The notes: generated by a model from the letters alone, not told the origin. A stretch of DNA of 64,000 nt from AP-15 sp963846635 (GCA_963846635.1 CAWJXM010000059.1:62001-126000); one strand, 5' to 3'. Counted from the first letter of the stretch, positions 36,950-46,494 are shown. Translations and numbers: made by a program.

Positions 36950-37528
36950 TTGAAGAAGACGATCGGGACGCTTTTAATCGCGGCTTGTTTGATGTCGCTG
37001 ATATCGGCGGCTGGTCACCGCGTCGCGGCGGCCGAGCCGTTCAAGCTGACCTCGCCGGAATACCAGGACAACAGCGTTATCGCGGCCAAGAATGCCGGGA
37101 ACAACAAGGCGAGCCCCAATTGCGTCGGCGACAACGTTTCACCGCCGCTCGCCTGGTCGAACCCGCCGGCCGGCACCAAGAGTTTCGCGCTAATCATGGT
37201 CGACCCTGAAGGACGCGGCGGCTTGGGGGTGGTCCACATGGTCACCTATGGCATCCCGGCCTCGGTGAACGGCTTCGCCGAGGGCGCGTTGAGCAAGCCC
37301 TCCGACGAATATGTCGGCGGCAAAAGCACGATGGGAAAGGCGACCTATTTCGGGCCGTGCACGCCGTCGGGCGATTATCATCACTATACGCTGACCCTGA
37401 TCGCTACCGACCTCGATCCCAAGGCATTGCCGCCCGGGCTGACCCGCGACGAATTGTTTGCCGATCTCAAGGGGCATACCAAAGGTGCGGCTGGACTGAT
37501 TCTGCGCTTTACCCATCCGCAAAGCTGA
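36950..37528 (+). CDS. Exported YbhB/YbcL (Raf kinase inhibitor-like) PEBP-family protein
   Basis: A 192-residue phosphatidylethanolamine-binding-fold protein. TTG at 36950 is chosen as start because GGGAGG lies seven bases upstream and a signal peptide (KKTIGTLLIAACLMSLISAAGHRVAAA) begins immediately. Ligand-site motifs are DNVSPPLAWSNPPAGTKSFALIMVDPE, WVH-like VVHMVTYGIP, and YFGPCTPSGDYHHYTLTLIATD. The in vivo role of bacterial PEBP proteins is unclear. It is divergent from the Cache gene. Confidence 0.87.
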   Translation: MKKTIGTLLIAACLMSLISAAGHRVAAAEPFKLTSPEYQDNSVIAAKNAGNNKASPNCVGDNVSPPLAWSNPPAGTKSFALIMVDPEGRGGLGVVHMVTYGIPASVNGFAEGALSKPSDEYVGGKSTMGKATYFGPCTPSGDYHHYTLTLIATDLDPKALPPGLTRDELFADLKGHTKGAAGLILRFTHPQS

Positions 37529-37678
37529 ATCGCGAACCGTTCGGGTGGCGACCGCCCGTGTGCTGCGGTGGCAGAGTCGTCGCCCGAATTAATGCTAATG
37601 TGATTTAGCAAGGAGATAGCGCGAACCGGCCGCGGATTATGCTAGGTTGCGGTAGTAAAGCAGCAGGGAGCGTTCGGG

Positions 37679-38880
37679 ATGTCGCGCGGATATTTGGTTT
37701 TGGCGGTGTTGGCAGTTAGTGCCGCAACGCTCGCCGTTTCGTCCGAGCGTGTGATATGCGCAGACCGTCAAGATCGGGATCATCAACAGCTATTCCGGCT
37801 TTGTCGCCGCGCGCAGCCGACGAGATGCAGAAGGGCATCGACCTTTACGTCAAGTTGCACGAAAAGGACCTGCCGGCCGGCGTCAAGCTGGACATCCTGA
37901 AGCGCGACGACACCTCGAAACCCGATGTCGGCAAGCGCTTGGCACAGGAACTGATCGCTCGTGACCATGTGAATTTGTTGGCCGGGGTGATCCTGTCGCC
38001 GGTCGCCGCCGCAGTGGCGCCATTGACCGCCGAGGGCAAGACGCCGTTTGTGATTACGAACGCCGCGGGGGTCGCGATCCCGCGGCTGTCGCCCTATGTC
38101 GTGCGGGTCTCGTTCACCTTGTGGCAGGAAGGTTATCCGATCGGCAAGTGGGCCGCCGAGCAGGGCTGGAAGACGGCTTATACCGCGGTCACCGACTTTA
38201 TCGCCGGACATGACGCCGAAGCTGCCTTTACCAAAGGCTTTACCGATGGCGGCGGCAAGATCATCGGCGCTGATCGCTTTCCGCCGCAAAATCCGGATTT
38301 CGTCCCCTTCATCCAGCGCGTCAAGAACGCCAAACCCGATGTCGCCTTTTTGTGGGTTCCGGCGGGCGAGCAGGCGGTCGCGATCATGAAAGCGGCAACC
38401 GATCTGGGTCTGCGCCAATCCGGCATCAACATCACCTCGACGCAGGATCTGATGCCGGACGAGGATTTGCCAATCATCGGCGACGCCGCGCTCGGGCTCG
38501 TCACCTCGGGGAATTATTCGGTCGACGCGAAACGGCCTGCCAATGCCGCGTTTCTCGCCGACTGGAAGAGCGCTTATGGGGACAAATCGATCCCCGATTT
38601 CTTCTCGGTCGACGGCTGGGACGGGATGAACATGATCTTTGACATGATCAAGGCGACCAAGGGTCAATTCACCGCCGACCAGGCGATGGCATATTTCAAG
38701 ACCTGGAAGGACCCGAACAGCCCGCGCGGCCCGATCGAAATCGACCCCAAGACCCGCGACATCGTTCAGAACATCTATATCCGGCGCGTCGAAAAGGTCG
38801 ATGGCAAACTCGCCGATGTCGAGATCCAAACGATCCCGATGGTCAAGGATCCGTGGAAGGAGATGCACCCGGCGAAATGA
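37679..38880 (+). CDS. Branched-chain amino acid-type ABC transporter substrate-binding protein, frameshifted
   Basis: Type I periplasmic binding protein of about 400 residues, first gene of the liv-type operon. The ATG at 37679 starts a signal peptide (SRGYLVLAVLAVSAATLAVSS). Two frame breaks follow within 60 bases (about 37755 and 37812): the middle frame supplies TVKIGIINSYSGFVAA and the third frame supplies ADEMQKGIDLYVKLHEKDLPAGVKL onward. Later blocks include LLAGVILSPVAAAVAPL and FFSVDGWDGMNMIFDMIKA. Only the third frame is long. The substrate could be an amino acid, amide or aromatic acid. Confidence 0.83.
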
Positions 38881-38944
38881 GTTGTACCTTCGCTGCTGCC
38901 CGAAAAAGATAATCCAAAATGGCTTTCGAAATATTGATAAGTTC

Positions 38945-39052
38945 CTCGTCATTCCCGCGAAAGCGGAAATCCAGGGGGCCAAGGTCTTGTCTCTTGCCCC
39001 CTGTTCATGCCAGGGGCAGGCTCTGGACCCCCGCCTTCGCGGGGGTGACGAG
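38945..39052. repeat. REP-like inverted repeat between SBP gene and livH
   Basis: CTCGTCATTCCCGCGAAAGCGG at the left pairs with CCGCCTTCGCGGGGGTGACGAG at the right. It lies inside the operon between the binding-protein gene and livH, where a stable hairpin could lower downstream expression relative to the binding protein. Confidence 0.8.
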
Positions 39053-39111
39053 TTAATAGATCAATATTTTGCGAGCACTTTCTGGATTGAGCCGCAAACT
39101 GCCATGCCAGC

Positions 39112-39984
39112 ATGAGCATCGCCTTCTCCGCCGGGCTCAGCGTCGCCTTTCATGGCATTGCTTTTGCCATGGTGCTGTACCTGATCTCGGTCGGGCTTTC
39201 GGTGACGATGGGGATGATGGGCTTTGTCAATCTGGCGCATGGCGTGTTCGCGATGGCGGGCGGCTATGTGATGACCGGGTTGATGAACCGCTGGGGTGTG
39301 CCCTTGCCGCTGAGCTTGGCCGCCGCGACCGCGGCGGTCGCGCTCGCCAGCCTGCCGATCGAGCGGCTGTTATACCGCCGGCTTTATGGCGGCGACGAGC
39401 TCGACCAGGTGCTGCTGACAATGGGCCTCGTCTTCATGTCGGGGGCGGCGGCGCAATATCTCTTCGGAGCATTGCAGCAGCCGCTGCGCTTGCCGCCCTC
39501 GTTAAACGGCGGCGTGCGGCTCGGTTTTGGCGAGGTCCCGGCCTATGACATGCTGCTGATCGGTTGCGGCGCCGGATTGGTCACGGCGCTATGGCTCGGG
39601 ATCGAGCGCAGCCGGTTCGGCGCCAAAATCCGCGCGGCGGTCGACAATTTGCGGATGGCGCAGTCGATCGGTATCGATACGTCGCGGCTGTTCGCCCTGA
39701 CTTTCGCCCTCGGCAGCGGGCTCGCCGCTTTTGGCGGCGGGCTCGGCGCATCTCTGATTACGATCGCCCCCGGCTATGCCCTCGACAACCTCGTTTATTT
39801 CCTGATCGTCGTCGCGATCGGCGGGCTCGGCAATATTCGCGGGCCGTTTTTCGCGGCATTGCTGGTCGGTGTCGCCGACAGCGCCTGCAAATATCTGATC
39901 CCGCAATTCGGCGCTTTTTTCATTTATGCGATGACGATGGCGATCTTGCTGTGGCGACCGCGCGGTTTATTCGGGCGCGCCTGA
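39112..39984 (+). CDS. livH: Branched-chain amino acid ABC transporter permease LivH
   Basis: A 290-residue inner-membrane permease with about eight membrane segments. Typical blocks are SVGLSVTMGMMGFVNLAHGVFAMAGGYV near the N-terminus, IRAAVDNLRMAQSIGIDTSRLFALTFALGSGLAAFGG (the EAA-like loop), and VVAIGGLGNIRGPFFAALLVGV. The C-terminus LLWRPRGLFGRA is characteristic. Co-directional with livM, which overlaps its end. Confidence 0.92.
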   Translation: MSIAFSAGLSVAFHGIAFAMVLYLISVGLSVTMGMMGFVNLAHGVFAMAGGYVMTGLMNRWGVPLPLSLAAATAAVALASLPIERLLYRRLYGGDELDQVLLTMGLVFMSGAAAQYLFGALQQPLRLPPSLNGGVRLGFGEVPAYDMLLIGCGAGLVTALWLGIERSRFGAKIRAAVDNLRMAQSIGIDTSRLFALTFALGSGLAAFGGGLGASLITIAPGYALDNLVYFLIVVAIGGLGNIRGPFFAALLVGVADSACKYLIPQFGAFFIYAMTMAILLWRPRGLFGRA

Positions 39985-40990
39985 CCCGCGCCATAGCGCC
40001 GCCAATCGCTGGCCCGGCGGCGATCGAGGCTTTTGCCCGCCGCCATCGCTTGCGCCCATATGAGGCGCTGCCCTGGCTCGCGGCACTCGCAGCCTATGTG
40101 CTGTTTCCCGGCTACTTGCCATTGGCGGCGCAAACCTTGGCGACAATCCTGTTCGCATTGTCGGCCGATCTGGTGCTTGGCTATGCCGGTATCGTGACCT
40201 TGGGGCAGGCGGCATTCTTTGGCACCGGTGCCTATACCGCCGGGATCCTCGCCGCCAATGGTTGGGGAGAGCCGATTACCGGCCTCCTCGCCGCCGCGGT
40301 AACGGCGGCCGCGATCGGGTTTCTAAGCGGGCTTTTGATCCTGCGCAGCTCGGGGCTGACCTTATTGATGCAGACGCTGGTCGTCGCGGCCTTATTGCGC
40401 GAGGCCGCGAACAAGGCGAGTGCGATAACCGGCGGCGATGACGGGCTGCAAGGGATGCAGGTTTGGCCGATCTTTGGCCATTTCGATTTCGGGCTGTTAG
40501 GCCAAACCGGCTTTTTTTATTGCCTCGCCGTATTGTTTTTGTGCTGGCTCGTGGTGCGGCGACTGGTTTATTCGCCATTTGGCCGATCATTGACTGGGAT
40601 CCGTGAGAATGTCGCGCGTATGCATGCGATCGGTGTGCCGGTTTTGCAGCGGCGCCTCACGGTCTACACGATTTCGGCGGGCCTGGCCGGAATTTCCGGT
40701 GCGTTGATTGCGCAGACCACGAGCTTTGTCGGGCTCGACTCGCTCGGGCTCGAGCGCTCCGGGACCGTGCTGATATGCTGATCATCGGCGGCGTCGGACG
40801 GCTTTACGGGGCCTTTATCGGCGTACCGCTATACATGATTGCGCAGGATCGGTTCTCGTCGATCGATCCGGTCTATTGGTATTTCTGGATCGGCCTGTTG
40901 ATGGTTCTGCTCGTCACCTTTGCCCGCGGCGGCGTGCTCGGCCTTTTGGACCGTTTGCGCGTGGTGAGGCTCGGGCGTGCTTACGATTGA
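39951..40990 (+). CDS. livM: Branched-chain amino acid ABC transporter permease LivM, frameshifted
   Basis: Second permease of the importer, about 345 residues. The GTG at 39951 inside the livH end is the first in-frame start. Membrane blocks: LALSADLVLGYAGIVTLGQAAFFGTGAYTAG, ITGGDDGLQGM (typical of LivM), and SPFGRSLTGIRENVARMHAIGV (EAA loop). At about 40773 the frame breaks after LERSGTVL; the other frame continues MLIIGGVGRLYGAFIG and ends LLDRLRVVRLGRAYD. A one-base deletion is enough to explain it. Confidence 0.85.
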
Positions 40991-41006
40991 CCAGACTTTC
41001 TGCCGT

Positions 41007-41096
41007 TGTCATTGCGAGCGCCAGCGAAGCAATCTCCCGCCGACGGGCCTCGTCCGAACGAGATTGCCTCGTCGCCTCCGGCTCCTCGCAATGACA
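41007..41096. repeat. REP-like palindromic repeat after livM
   Basis: TGTCATTGCGAGCG at the left end pairs with CTCCTCGCAATGACA at the right, and inner arms AGCAATCTC and GAGATTGC also pair. A common palindrome type of alphaproteobacterial genomes. Confidence 0.8.
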
Positions 41097-41206
41097 GTCT
41101 TCTTGGGTTACGCGAGTGGTCCCGCATCAAGAAAGCACGTAGTGTGGGCAGGCCGCCTAGTGAACCTGCTGGTGGGACGCTCGTAAACGCAAGGTTACCG
41201 CTCGGC

Positions 41207-41347
41207 TTATAATGTTACCAAGGTCGTCCAGGTCGTGCGCCAGCCTGAGTTGGTGTGATCGAGGTTCGTGGCGCCGCTCGCGTCGAACCCGACGACATCG
41301 GCTTGGCCTGCGGTTTTGTCGTACAATACAATTTTGCTTGCCATCAT
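41207..41347 (-). CDS. 46-residue single-blade beta-propeller-like protein
   Basis: A short gene on the minus strand, opposite to the surrounding liv operon. GGAGGAGATGA stands six bases before the first of two consecutive ATGs, an exceptionally good ribosome-binding site. The product starts MMASKIVLYDKTAGQADVVG and ends SGWRTTWTTLVTL. It resembles one blade of the repeat proteins with a pattern YDrttG..d...fd..G....l....gWRttWt.iv. A lone blade would have to oligomerise, or this may be a remnant of a longer gene. Function unknown. Confidence 0.55.
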   Translation of the reverse strand: MMASKIVLYDKTAGQADVVGFDASGATNLDHTNSGWRTTWTTLVTL

Positions 41348-41517
41348 TCATCTCCTCCGAAATTCCCCGTAGACACCGTTGTGCTCCAGGTCCTTGTTTC
41401 ATTTCCTCACACTAGTGGCCGGATCATCCGCCCACGCTGACAGAAAATAATTCAGGCGTTGGTCGAGCAGTATGAGGTAGTTCATACTGGGGAGAGTGTG
41501 GGTTACGGCAGGACAGC

Positions 41518-41853
41518 TTGCTAGGCGGACACGAGGCTGCGAGGAGCGTGACCGACGATATCTTGAGGCGGCCGAGCTTGCCGGGCGAGATCCTGGTCGA
41601 GCTTTATTTGGCTCCGCACGACATTTCGATCGCCAAATTTGCTGAAGCAGTCGGTGTCTCGCGCAAGCACATGAGCGCGATCGTAAATGGCCGGGCGGCA
41701 ATCACGGCGGATACGGCTGCCAGGATCGCCGTGGTGCTCGGCACGAGCGCGCAGTTCTGGCTGAATTTGCAAAACGCCGTGGATCTGTACGACGCGGAGC
41801 AGCGCTTGGCGGAAAGCGACCGGAAGCCGCATCTACTGTCCGCCTTTGAGTGA
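41518..41853 (+). CDS. higA: HigA/VapI-type antitoxin, XRE family
   Basis: A DNA-binding protein of 100-111 residues. It has RRPSLPGEILVELYLAPHDIS followed by the helix-turn-helix ISIAKFAEAVGVSRKHMSAIVNGRAAITADTAARIAVVLGT and the conserved AQFWLNLQNAVDLYDAE. This is the HigA pattern. The start may be TTG at 41518 or GTG at 41548. No HigB-like toxin is seen upstream or downstream, so it is an orphan antitoxin or regulator. Its last bases overlap the livG start by eight bases, placing it inside the transporter operon. Confidence 0.85.
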   Translation: MLGGHEAARSVTDDILRRPSLPGEILVELYLAPHDISIAKFAEAVGVSRKHMSAIVNGRAAITADTAARIAVVLGTSAQFWLNLQNAVDLYDAEQRLAESDRKPHLLSAFE

Positions 41854-42623
41854 AGTTCACGAAATTGGAGTCCCACCGGCCCTGGAAACACGCGGTCTCA
41901 CCAAGAGTTTTGGCGCGCTGACGGTTGCGAACGCGATCGATTTCCGGCTCGAACACGGCGCGCGGCACGCCCTGATTGGACCGAACGGCGCCGGCAAAAC
42001 CAGTTTTGTCAATCTGGTGACCGGGGCCCTGTCGCCGAGCGCCGGGAACATCTTGTTCGGCGGCGCCGACATCACGGCACTGCCGCAGGCGGCGCGGGTC
42101 AAACGCGGCCTCGTCCGTACGTTTCAGGTGACCCAGCTGTTTCGTGGACTGAGCCTGCTCGAAAACGTGACGCTGGCGGTCTGCGAGCGCCGCGGCATCG
42201 GCGGCGATTTGCGGCGGCCGGCGGGTGATCACCACGAGGCGATCGACGAAGCTTATGCTTTGCTCGAAAAAATGGGGCTCGCCGAAGAGGCGTTGCGACC
42301 GGTCGCAACCCTGGCCTATGGCCGGCAAAGGCTGACCGAGATCGCCGTCGCGCTCGGACTAGCCCCGAAGGTGTTGCTGCTCGACGAGCCCGCCGCTGGC
42401 GTCCCGTCAGGCGAAACCGGACGGATCGTCGAGGCGATCGAGGCGCTGTCGCCGGAGATCGGCGCTGCTGATCATCGAGCACGACATGGATCTGGTGTTC
42501 CGGCTGGCGCGGCGGATCACCGTCCTGGTCCAAGGGAGGGTGTTGGTCGAGGGCCCGCCGGCCGAGATTGCCGCCGATCCGCAGGTGCGGCGGGTTTACC
42601 TCGGCGAGCGCGCGGCGCGATGA
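41846..42623 (+). CDS. livG: Branched-chain amino acid ABC transporter ATPase LivG, frameshifted
   Basis: ATPase of about 258 residues. Walker A is ALIGPNGAGKTSFVNLVTG; the signature motif is degenerate (VATLAYGRQRLTEIAVALG) and Walker B is KVLLLDEPAAGV. One base off after ALSPEIG (about 42464) the frame continues as LLIIEHDMDLVFRLARRITVL and ends VRRVYLGERAAR, the usual LivG C-terminus with the switch histidine. The start is uncertain; TTG at 41846 is in frame. The livF start overlaps its stop as ATGA. Confidence 0.87.
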
Positions 42624-43345
42624 ATGCCGGCGGTCTGGCGCTTGCCGGCGTGTCCGCCGGGTACGGCGAGACGCTCGTGCTGGAAGGGATCGGGCTCGAG
42701 CTGCCGACTGGCGGGAGCTTGGCTGTGCTCGGCCGCAACGGTGTCGGCAAGACGACTTTGCTCGCTACGATCATGGGGCACACCCGGCTGCGCGCCGGCT
42801 CGATCCGCTTTGCCGGCCGTGAGATTGCCAGTTTGCCGCCGTTTCGGCGGGTCCGGCTCGGCATCGGTTTTGTCCCGCAGGAGCGTGAGGTCTTTCCGTC
42901 ACTGACCGTCGCCGAAAACCTGCTGGTAGCGGCGCGGCCGGGGCGGCAATGGTCACTCGACCGGGTCTATGATTTTTTTCCGTCGCTCGCCGAGCGCCGC
43001 CATCACCGCGGCAACCAGCTTTCCGGCGGCGAACAGCAGATGCTGGCAATCGGCCGGGCGTTGATGGGCAACCCGACATTGTTGCTGATGGACGAGCCGC
43101 TCGAAGGGCTGGCGCCGGTCATCGTCGACGCGCTGCTCGCCGGGCTCGAGCGCCTGAAGCGCGAGGCCGGTCTTGCCCTGCTGCTGGTCGAGCAGCACGC
43201 GCGCCTGGCACTGGAACTGGCGCAGCAGGCGATCGTGCTCGATCGCGGATTGATCGTCTTTGCCGGCCCGAGCCAGGATCTTCTCACGGCCCCCGACCGC
43301 CTCGCCTCACTGATCTCGGTGTCTGGCCGCGACGGCGGAAGCTGA
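42620..43345 (+). CDS. livF: Branched-chain amino acid ABC transporter ATPase LivF
   Basis: A 241-residue ATPase, last gene of the importer operon. Walker A is VLGRNGVGKTTLLATIMG, the Q-loop FVPQEREVFPSLTVAENLL, the signature LSGGEQQMLAIGRALMGNP, Walker B LLLMDEPLEGLAP and the switch VEQHARLALE. All intact. The upstream part of livG is in the same frame as livF because of the livG shift, so an automatic call could wrongly fuse them. Confidence 0.93.
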   Translation: MNAGGLALAGVSAGYGETLVLEGIGLELPTGGSLAVLGRNGVGKTTLLATIMGHTRLRAGSIRFAGREIASLPPFRRVRLGIGFVPQEREVFPSLTVAENLLVAARPGRQWSLDRVYDFFPSLAERRHHRGNQLSGGEQQMLAIGRALMGNPTLLLMDEPLEGLAPVIVDALLAGLERLKREAGLALLLVEQHARLALELAQQAIVLDRGLIVFAGPSQDLLTAPDRLASLISVSGRDGGS

Positions 43346-43367
43346 ACCTCGCAGCCCCGGCGGCCGT

Positions 43368-44705
43368 CTATTCGGTAATGGGTGCGATCTGGTCGAGGGC
43401 GAGCCCGCGGGTTTCGCCGCCGATCCGGGTCACGGCATAGGCGGCAATCCCCAGCATGACCGCGATCCCGGCCATCACATAGCCAAAGCCATAAGCGGCT
43501 ACGACGCCGATCACCGGAAACGACACCGCCGAGCCGATCCGGCCGCCGGCCTGCGCCAGCCCGAAGCCGGAGGCGCGGGCATTCGACGGGAACACCTCCG
43601 AGGTGAAGATCTGCATCGAATTGCCGGCGAGCTGGGTGAAAAACGTCATCGCAAAGCCGACCGCCAGCACCATCAGATCCGAGTGCGACAAATAGAACAG
43701 CACCGAAAAGATCGTCGCGAGCACAAAGGCCGTGACTGCGGTCGGGACGCGCCCAAACCTCTCGAGCGCATACATCATCAGCAGGCTGCTCGCGGGGAAA
43801 GCGAGCTGGATCGTAAACACAAAGCTCAGCGATTTGGTGATCGTAAAGCCGCGCTCGGCGAGGATGTTCGGCAGCCAGCCGCCAAGCCCGACCGCGGCGC
43901 TGAAGAACGCAAAAAAGCAGATCATCGCGGCGATGATGCGCCCGCGATAGCGGCGAAAGACGATCCCCATCGGATCGCTGCGGATATCGGCGAGCGCGTC
44001 GGTGATCAGCTCTTCGCTGGCGGGCGGGCGGCCAAGGCCCATGCGCTGCAGCTGGTCGAGCGCCTCGTTGCCGCGCCCGTGGGTAACAAGCCAACGCGGC
44101 AATTCCGGCAGCCGAAAGCTCGCGGCAAAAACGGCGAGACCACCCAGCCCGATCAAGATCCAGACCCCGCGCCACCCGAGCGAGTCGCGGAGCGCAAGGG
44201 CGAGCAATGTGCCAAGCGGCCACACACAAGCGCCGCCGACAAATTGCATAAAGGCGGTGATGCGGCCGCGAATGCGCTTTGGCGAATATTCGGCGGCATA
44301 GGAAAAACACAATGGGGCTGCGGCGCCCAACGCGATCCCGGCGACAAAGCGCCCGATCACCAACCATTCGATATTGGGCGACAGCGCTGCTGCGATCGTG
44401 GCAAGGCTGTAGCAGGCAACGGCAAACTGATACACGGCCTTGCGGCCAAACCGGTCGGTGAACTCGCCCTGGCCGAGCGCGCCGAGGAAGAGGCCGAGCA
44501 GGGTGGCGCTGCCGACTGTCCCGATGCCCGCCGGGGTCGCGAAATGCGTGCGGACCATATCCGGCACCAGCGAGCCCAGAATGATGAAGTCGATGACATC
44601 GAAAAACAGACCGGCGGTGATGATCGCCAGCACGCGCTTGTGAACCGGTCCGAGCCGCGCGTTGTCGAGTGTCTCGTCGACATAGGCCACAATCGATCGC
44701 GCCAT
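43368..44705 (-). CDS. MFS transporter, sugar/aromatic acid-type
   Basis: A 445-residue permease with 12 membrane segments. The ATG at 44705 has GGGGAGGGGACAGG upstream. Motifs: DVIDFIILGSLVPDM in TM1, GEFTDRFGRKAVYQ in loop 2-3, and IGRFVAGIALGAAAPLCFSYAAEYSPKRIRGR in TM4-5 followed by a related second half. This pattern fits the aromatic acid:H+ symporter or metabolite:H+ symporter groups. It ends convergent with livF, 22 bases away. Confidence 0.85.
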   Translation of the reverse strand: MARSIVAYVDETLDNARLGPVHKRVLAIITAGLFFDVIDFIILGSLVPDMVRTHFATPAGIGTVGSATLLGLFLGALGQGEFTDRFGRKAVYQFAVACYSLATIAAALSPNIEWLVIGRFVAGIALGAAAPLCFSYAAEYSPKRIRGRITAFMQFVGGACVWPLGTLLALALRDSLGWRGVWILIGLGGLAVFAASFRLPELPRWLVTHGRGNEALDQLQRMGLGRPPASEELITDALADIRSDPMGIVFRRYRGRIIAAMICFFAFFSAAVGLGGWLPNILAERGFTITKSLSFVFTIQLAFPASSLLMMYALERFGRVPTAVTAFVLATIFSVLFYLSHSDLMVLAVGFAMTFFTQLAGNSMQIFTSEVFPSNARASGFGLAQAGGRIGSAVSFPVIGVVAAYGFGYVMAGIAVMLGIAAYAVTRIGGETRGLALDQIAPITE

Positions 44706-44787
44706 CGCCTGTCCCCTCCCCGACACAGAGCCTGATCTGCGCTGTTTCCCTGTACGCGCGCGTAATATTGTTATGGACAAGGTTTGT

Positions 44788-45984
44788 TCAAGCTGCTTTC
44801 GTCTCCACCCGCGACGCACGGGTGGTGCGCAACTTGAGCGCTGTCACAATTGCGGCAGAGGCAATGGCGGCGGCGAGGCAGAACAGCCCGACGGACGGAA
44901 AGCCTCCCAGGGCGAGGGCGAACCCCCCTGCCGACGCTCCGCCAATAACCCCAAGCTGGTTGCTAGTGGCCAAGAAGCCGTTGGCGGTTGCCCGCAACTC
45001 TCCAGCGAGCTCTGCCGTCAATGCCAACGTCACCGGTTCAAAGACCGTCAGGAGCAGAGCACCGGCGCAGCACAGAAGGATCGCCATCCAATGCGACAGG
45101 CTGACGGTCAGCGCCACGCAAACGCTCCCGCCACCGAGGAGGAGGGCGAGCGCCGACCCGGTCAGCCGCCGCGGCCGGCTGGCCAAATATCCCCCGAGTA
45201 AACTGCCCAGCATGGCTCCTACTCCGACCACCGCCAGCGGGATAGCGGTGTCCCCTTGCGTCATTCCATAGGTACGAATGAGAAAGGCCACGAGATACAC
45301 GAAAATCCCCACGGCCGCGGTTTGGTAAAAGGCGTTCGCCGCCAGCACGTACCAAAGGCCCGTGCTGCGGCACGCTTCCTTGAAATGCGCGACAAAACTG
45401 AACGCCTGCGCCGTTCGCGGGCGCTGCGGAAACCAATACCACTGCAGGCCCCACACTGCCGCGAGCAACCCGCCCACCACGTAGAAGGGTAACCGCCAAC
45501 CTCCGATCTCGACCAGAAAAGCCATCAGTGGCGTGCCGACGACGACCCCGAAGAAGCTGGCGCAGATCAGAATACTGATCGGCGTCCCCCGCCGGGCAGG
45601 CGGGAAATGGTCCGCGATTGTCGCCATGCTGTTCGGGGGAATCATTGCGGCTCCGACACCGGTGACGAGTCGACAGGTGAGCAAGCCCCAATAATTCCAC
45701 ATTAGTGCCGATCCGGCGGTTCCTGCCGCCATCAGCAGTAGCCCAGTCAAACCCACCCGTCGTCTCCCGAAGACGTCGGAGACTGGACCCACGAGGGGCG
45801 CGGTGATCCCCCAGGAAATCCCAATCGCCGCAGTTAGTTGCCCGGTCGCCGCAAGCGAGGTATCAAACGCCGCGGCCAACGCCACCAAGAGCGGCCCCAT
45901 CATCATCCCGACGGTACGCACGAGAAACAGGGTAGCCGAAAGTAAGGCCACAAGCCCGTGCGGTGTTGCCTGTGCTGTCCCCAC
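44788..45984 (-). CDS. MFS transporter, DHA1 (AraJ/YdhP-like)
   Basis: A 398-residue permease with 12 membrane segments. Family blocks are GISWGITAPLVGPVSDVFGRRRVGLTGLLLMAAG (motif A) and CRLVTGVGAAMIPPNSMATIADHFPPARRGTPIS, then a central cytoplasmic loop and GSLLGGYLASRPRRL. Probably a proton-driven exporter of drugs or small metabolites. It is 82 bases upstream of the other MFS gene on the same strand. Confidence 0.83.
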   Translation of the reverse strand: MGTAQATPHGLVALLSATLFLVRTVGMMMGPLLVALAAAFDTSLAATGQLTAAIGISWGITAPLVGPVSDVFGRRRVGLTGLLLMAAGTAGSALMWNYWGLLTCRLVTGVGAAMIPPNSMATIADHFPPARRGTPISILICASFFGVVVGTPLMAFLVEIGGWRLPFYVVGGLLAAVWGLQWYWFPQRPRTAQAFSFVAHFKEACRSTGLWYVLAANAFYQTAAVGIFVYLVAFLIRTYGMTQGDTAIPLAVVGVGAMLGSLLGGYLASRPRRLTGSALALLLGGGSVCVALTVSLSHWMAILLCCAGALLLTVFEPVTLALTAELAGELRATANGFLATSNQLGVIGGASAGGFALALGGFPSVGLFCLAAAIASAAIVTALKLRTTRASRVETKAA

Positions 45985-46057
45985 GCCAAACCCTCCCCGG
46001 CGGTAGTGTGGCTTACAATTCCTGCTGGCAGGGCTTTCAGAAGATGTTCACGGGCTG

Positions 46058-46142
46058 AGCAACGCCAAAGAGCCCCTCACCTCGGCCCTCTCCCCGCGAG
46101 CGGGGAGAGGGAGGGACCGCGAAGCGGGAGGGTAAGGGGCAA
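46058..46142. repeat. Palindromic intergenic repeat
   Basis: Contains the strong hairpin CCCTCTCCCCG / CGGGGAGAGGG (46086-46111) and outer arms GCCCCTCACC and GGTAAGGGGC. A widely dispersed type of intergenic palindrome. Confidence 0.75.
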
Positions 46143-46167
46143 CAGCGACAGGACCCGGCAATTTTGC

Positions 46168-46494
46168 TTATTTCACCGCGGAGAAGCTGGTCGGCTGCAG
46201 AATGTAATTTTCGACCCGGGCGACGATCGGGCCGTTACGTTCGGTCTCGGCGCGTTTGGTGTGCCACTCGGGGTCGGCCTGGAACGCGTTCCATTTCTTC
46301 TCGCGGTCCGCAAGCGATTCCCATTTGAGCAGATAATGCAGCGTCTGGTTCAACTCACCGACTACAGTCGTCCAAAAACCGGCCTGCTCGATGCCATGCC
46401 GCTTCCAGATCCCCAATGTGATCGTGTCGAACCGTTTCAACAGATCCGGAAGGCGCCCTGGCGGGCAGTGATAAATCCGTAATTCGTAAAGCAT
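46168..46494 (-). CDS. NIPSNAP family protein, copy 1
   Basis: A 108-residue protein of the NIPSNAP family (dimeric alpha/beta barrel fold). It begins MLYELRIYHCPPGRLPDLLKRF and ends YILQPTSFSAVK. GGAGAGACAGAA precedes the ATG at 46494. It is very similar to the gene at 46806. Bacterial NIPSNAPs often occur beside amide- or nitrile-degrading and other catabolic enzymes, but no reaction is proven. It is the last gene after the amidase operon. Confidence 0.85.
   Translation of the reverse strand: MLYELRIYHCPPGRLPDLLKRFDTITLGIWKRHGIEQAGFWTTVVGELNQTLHYLLKWESLADREKKWNAFQADPEWHTKRAETERNGPIVARVENYILQPTSFSAVK

Noticed and set aside
36086..41096. Possible CRISPR array from the repeated palindromes.
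   Set aside because: Repeats are few, irregularly spaced and of the REP type; no regular spacers and no cas genes.
41846..43345. An apparent single 499-residue fused LivG-LivF protein.
   Set aside because: The livG C-terminus is found in another frame with its own stop overlapping the livF ATG, so the fusion is a product of the livG frame break.
43683..44735. A 350-residue charged plus-strand frame opposite an MFS gene.
   Set aside because: Reverse-strand mirror of a membrane protein gene; the MFS reading has clear motifs.
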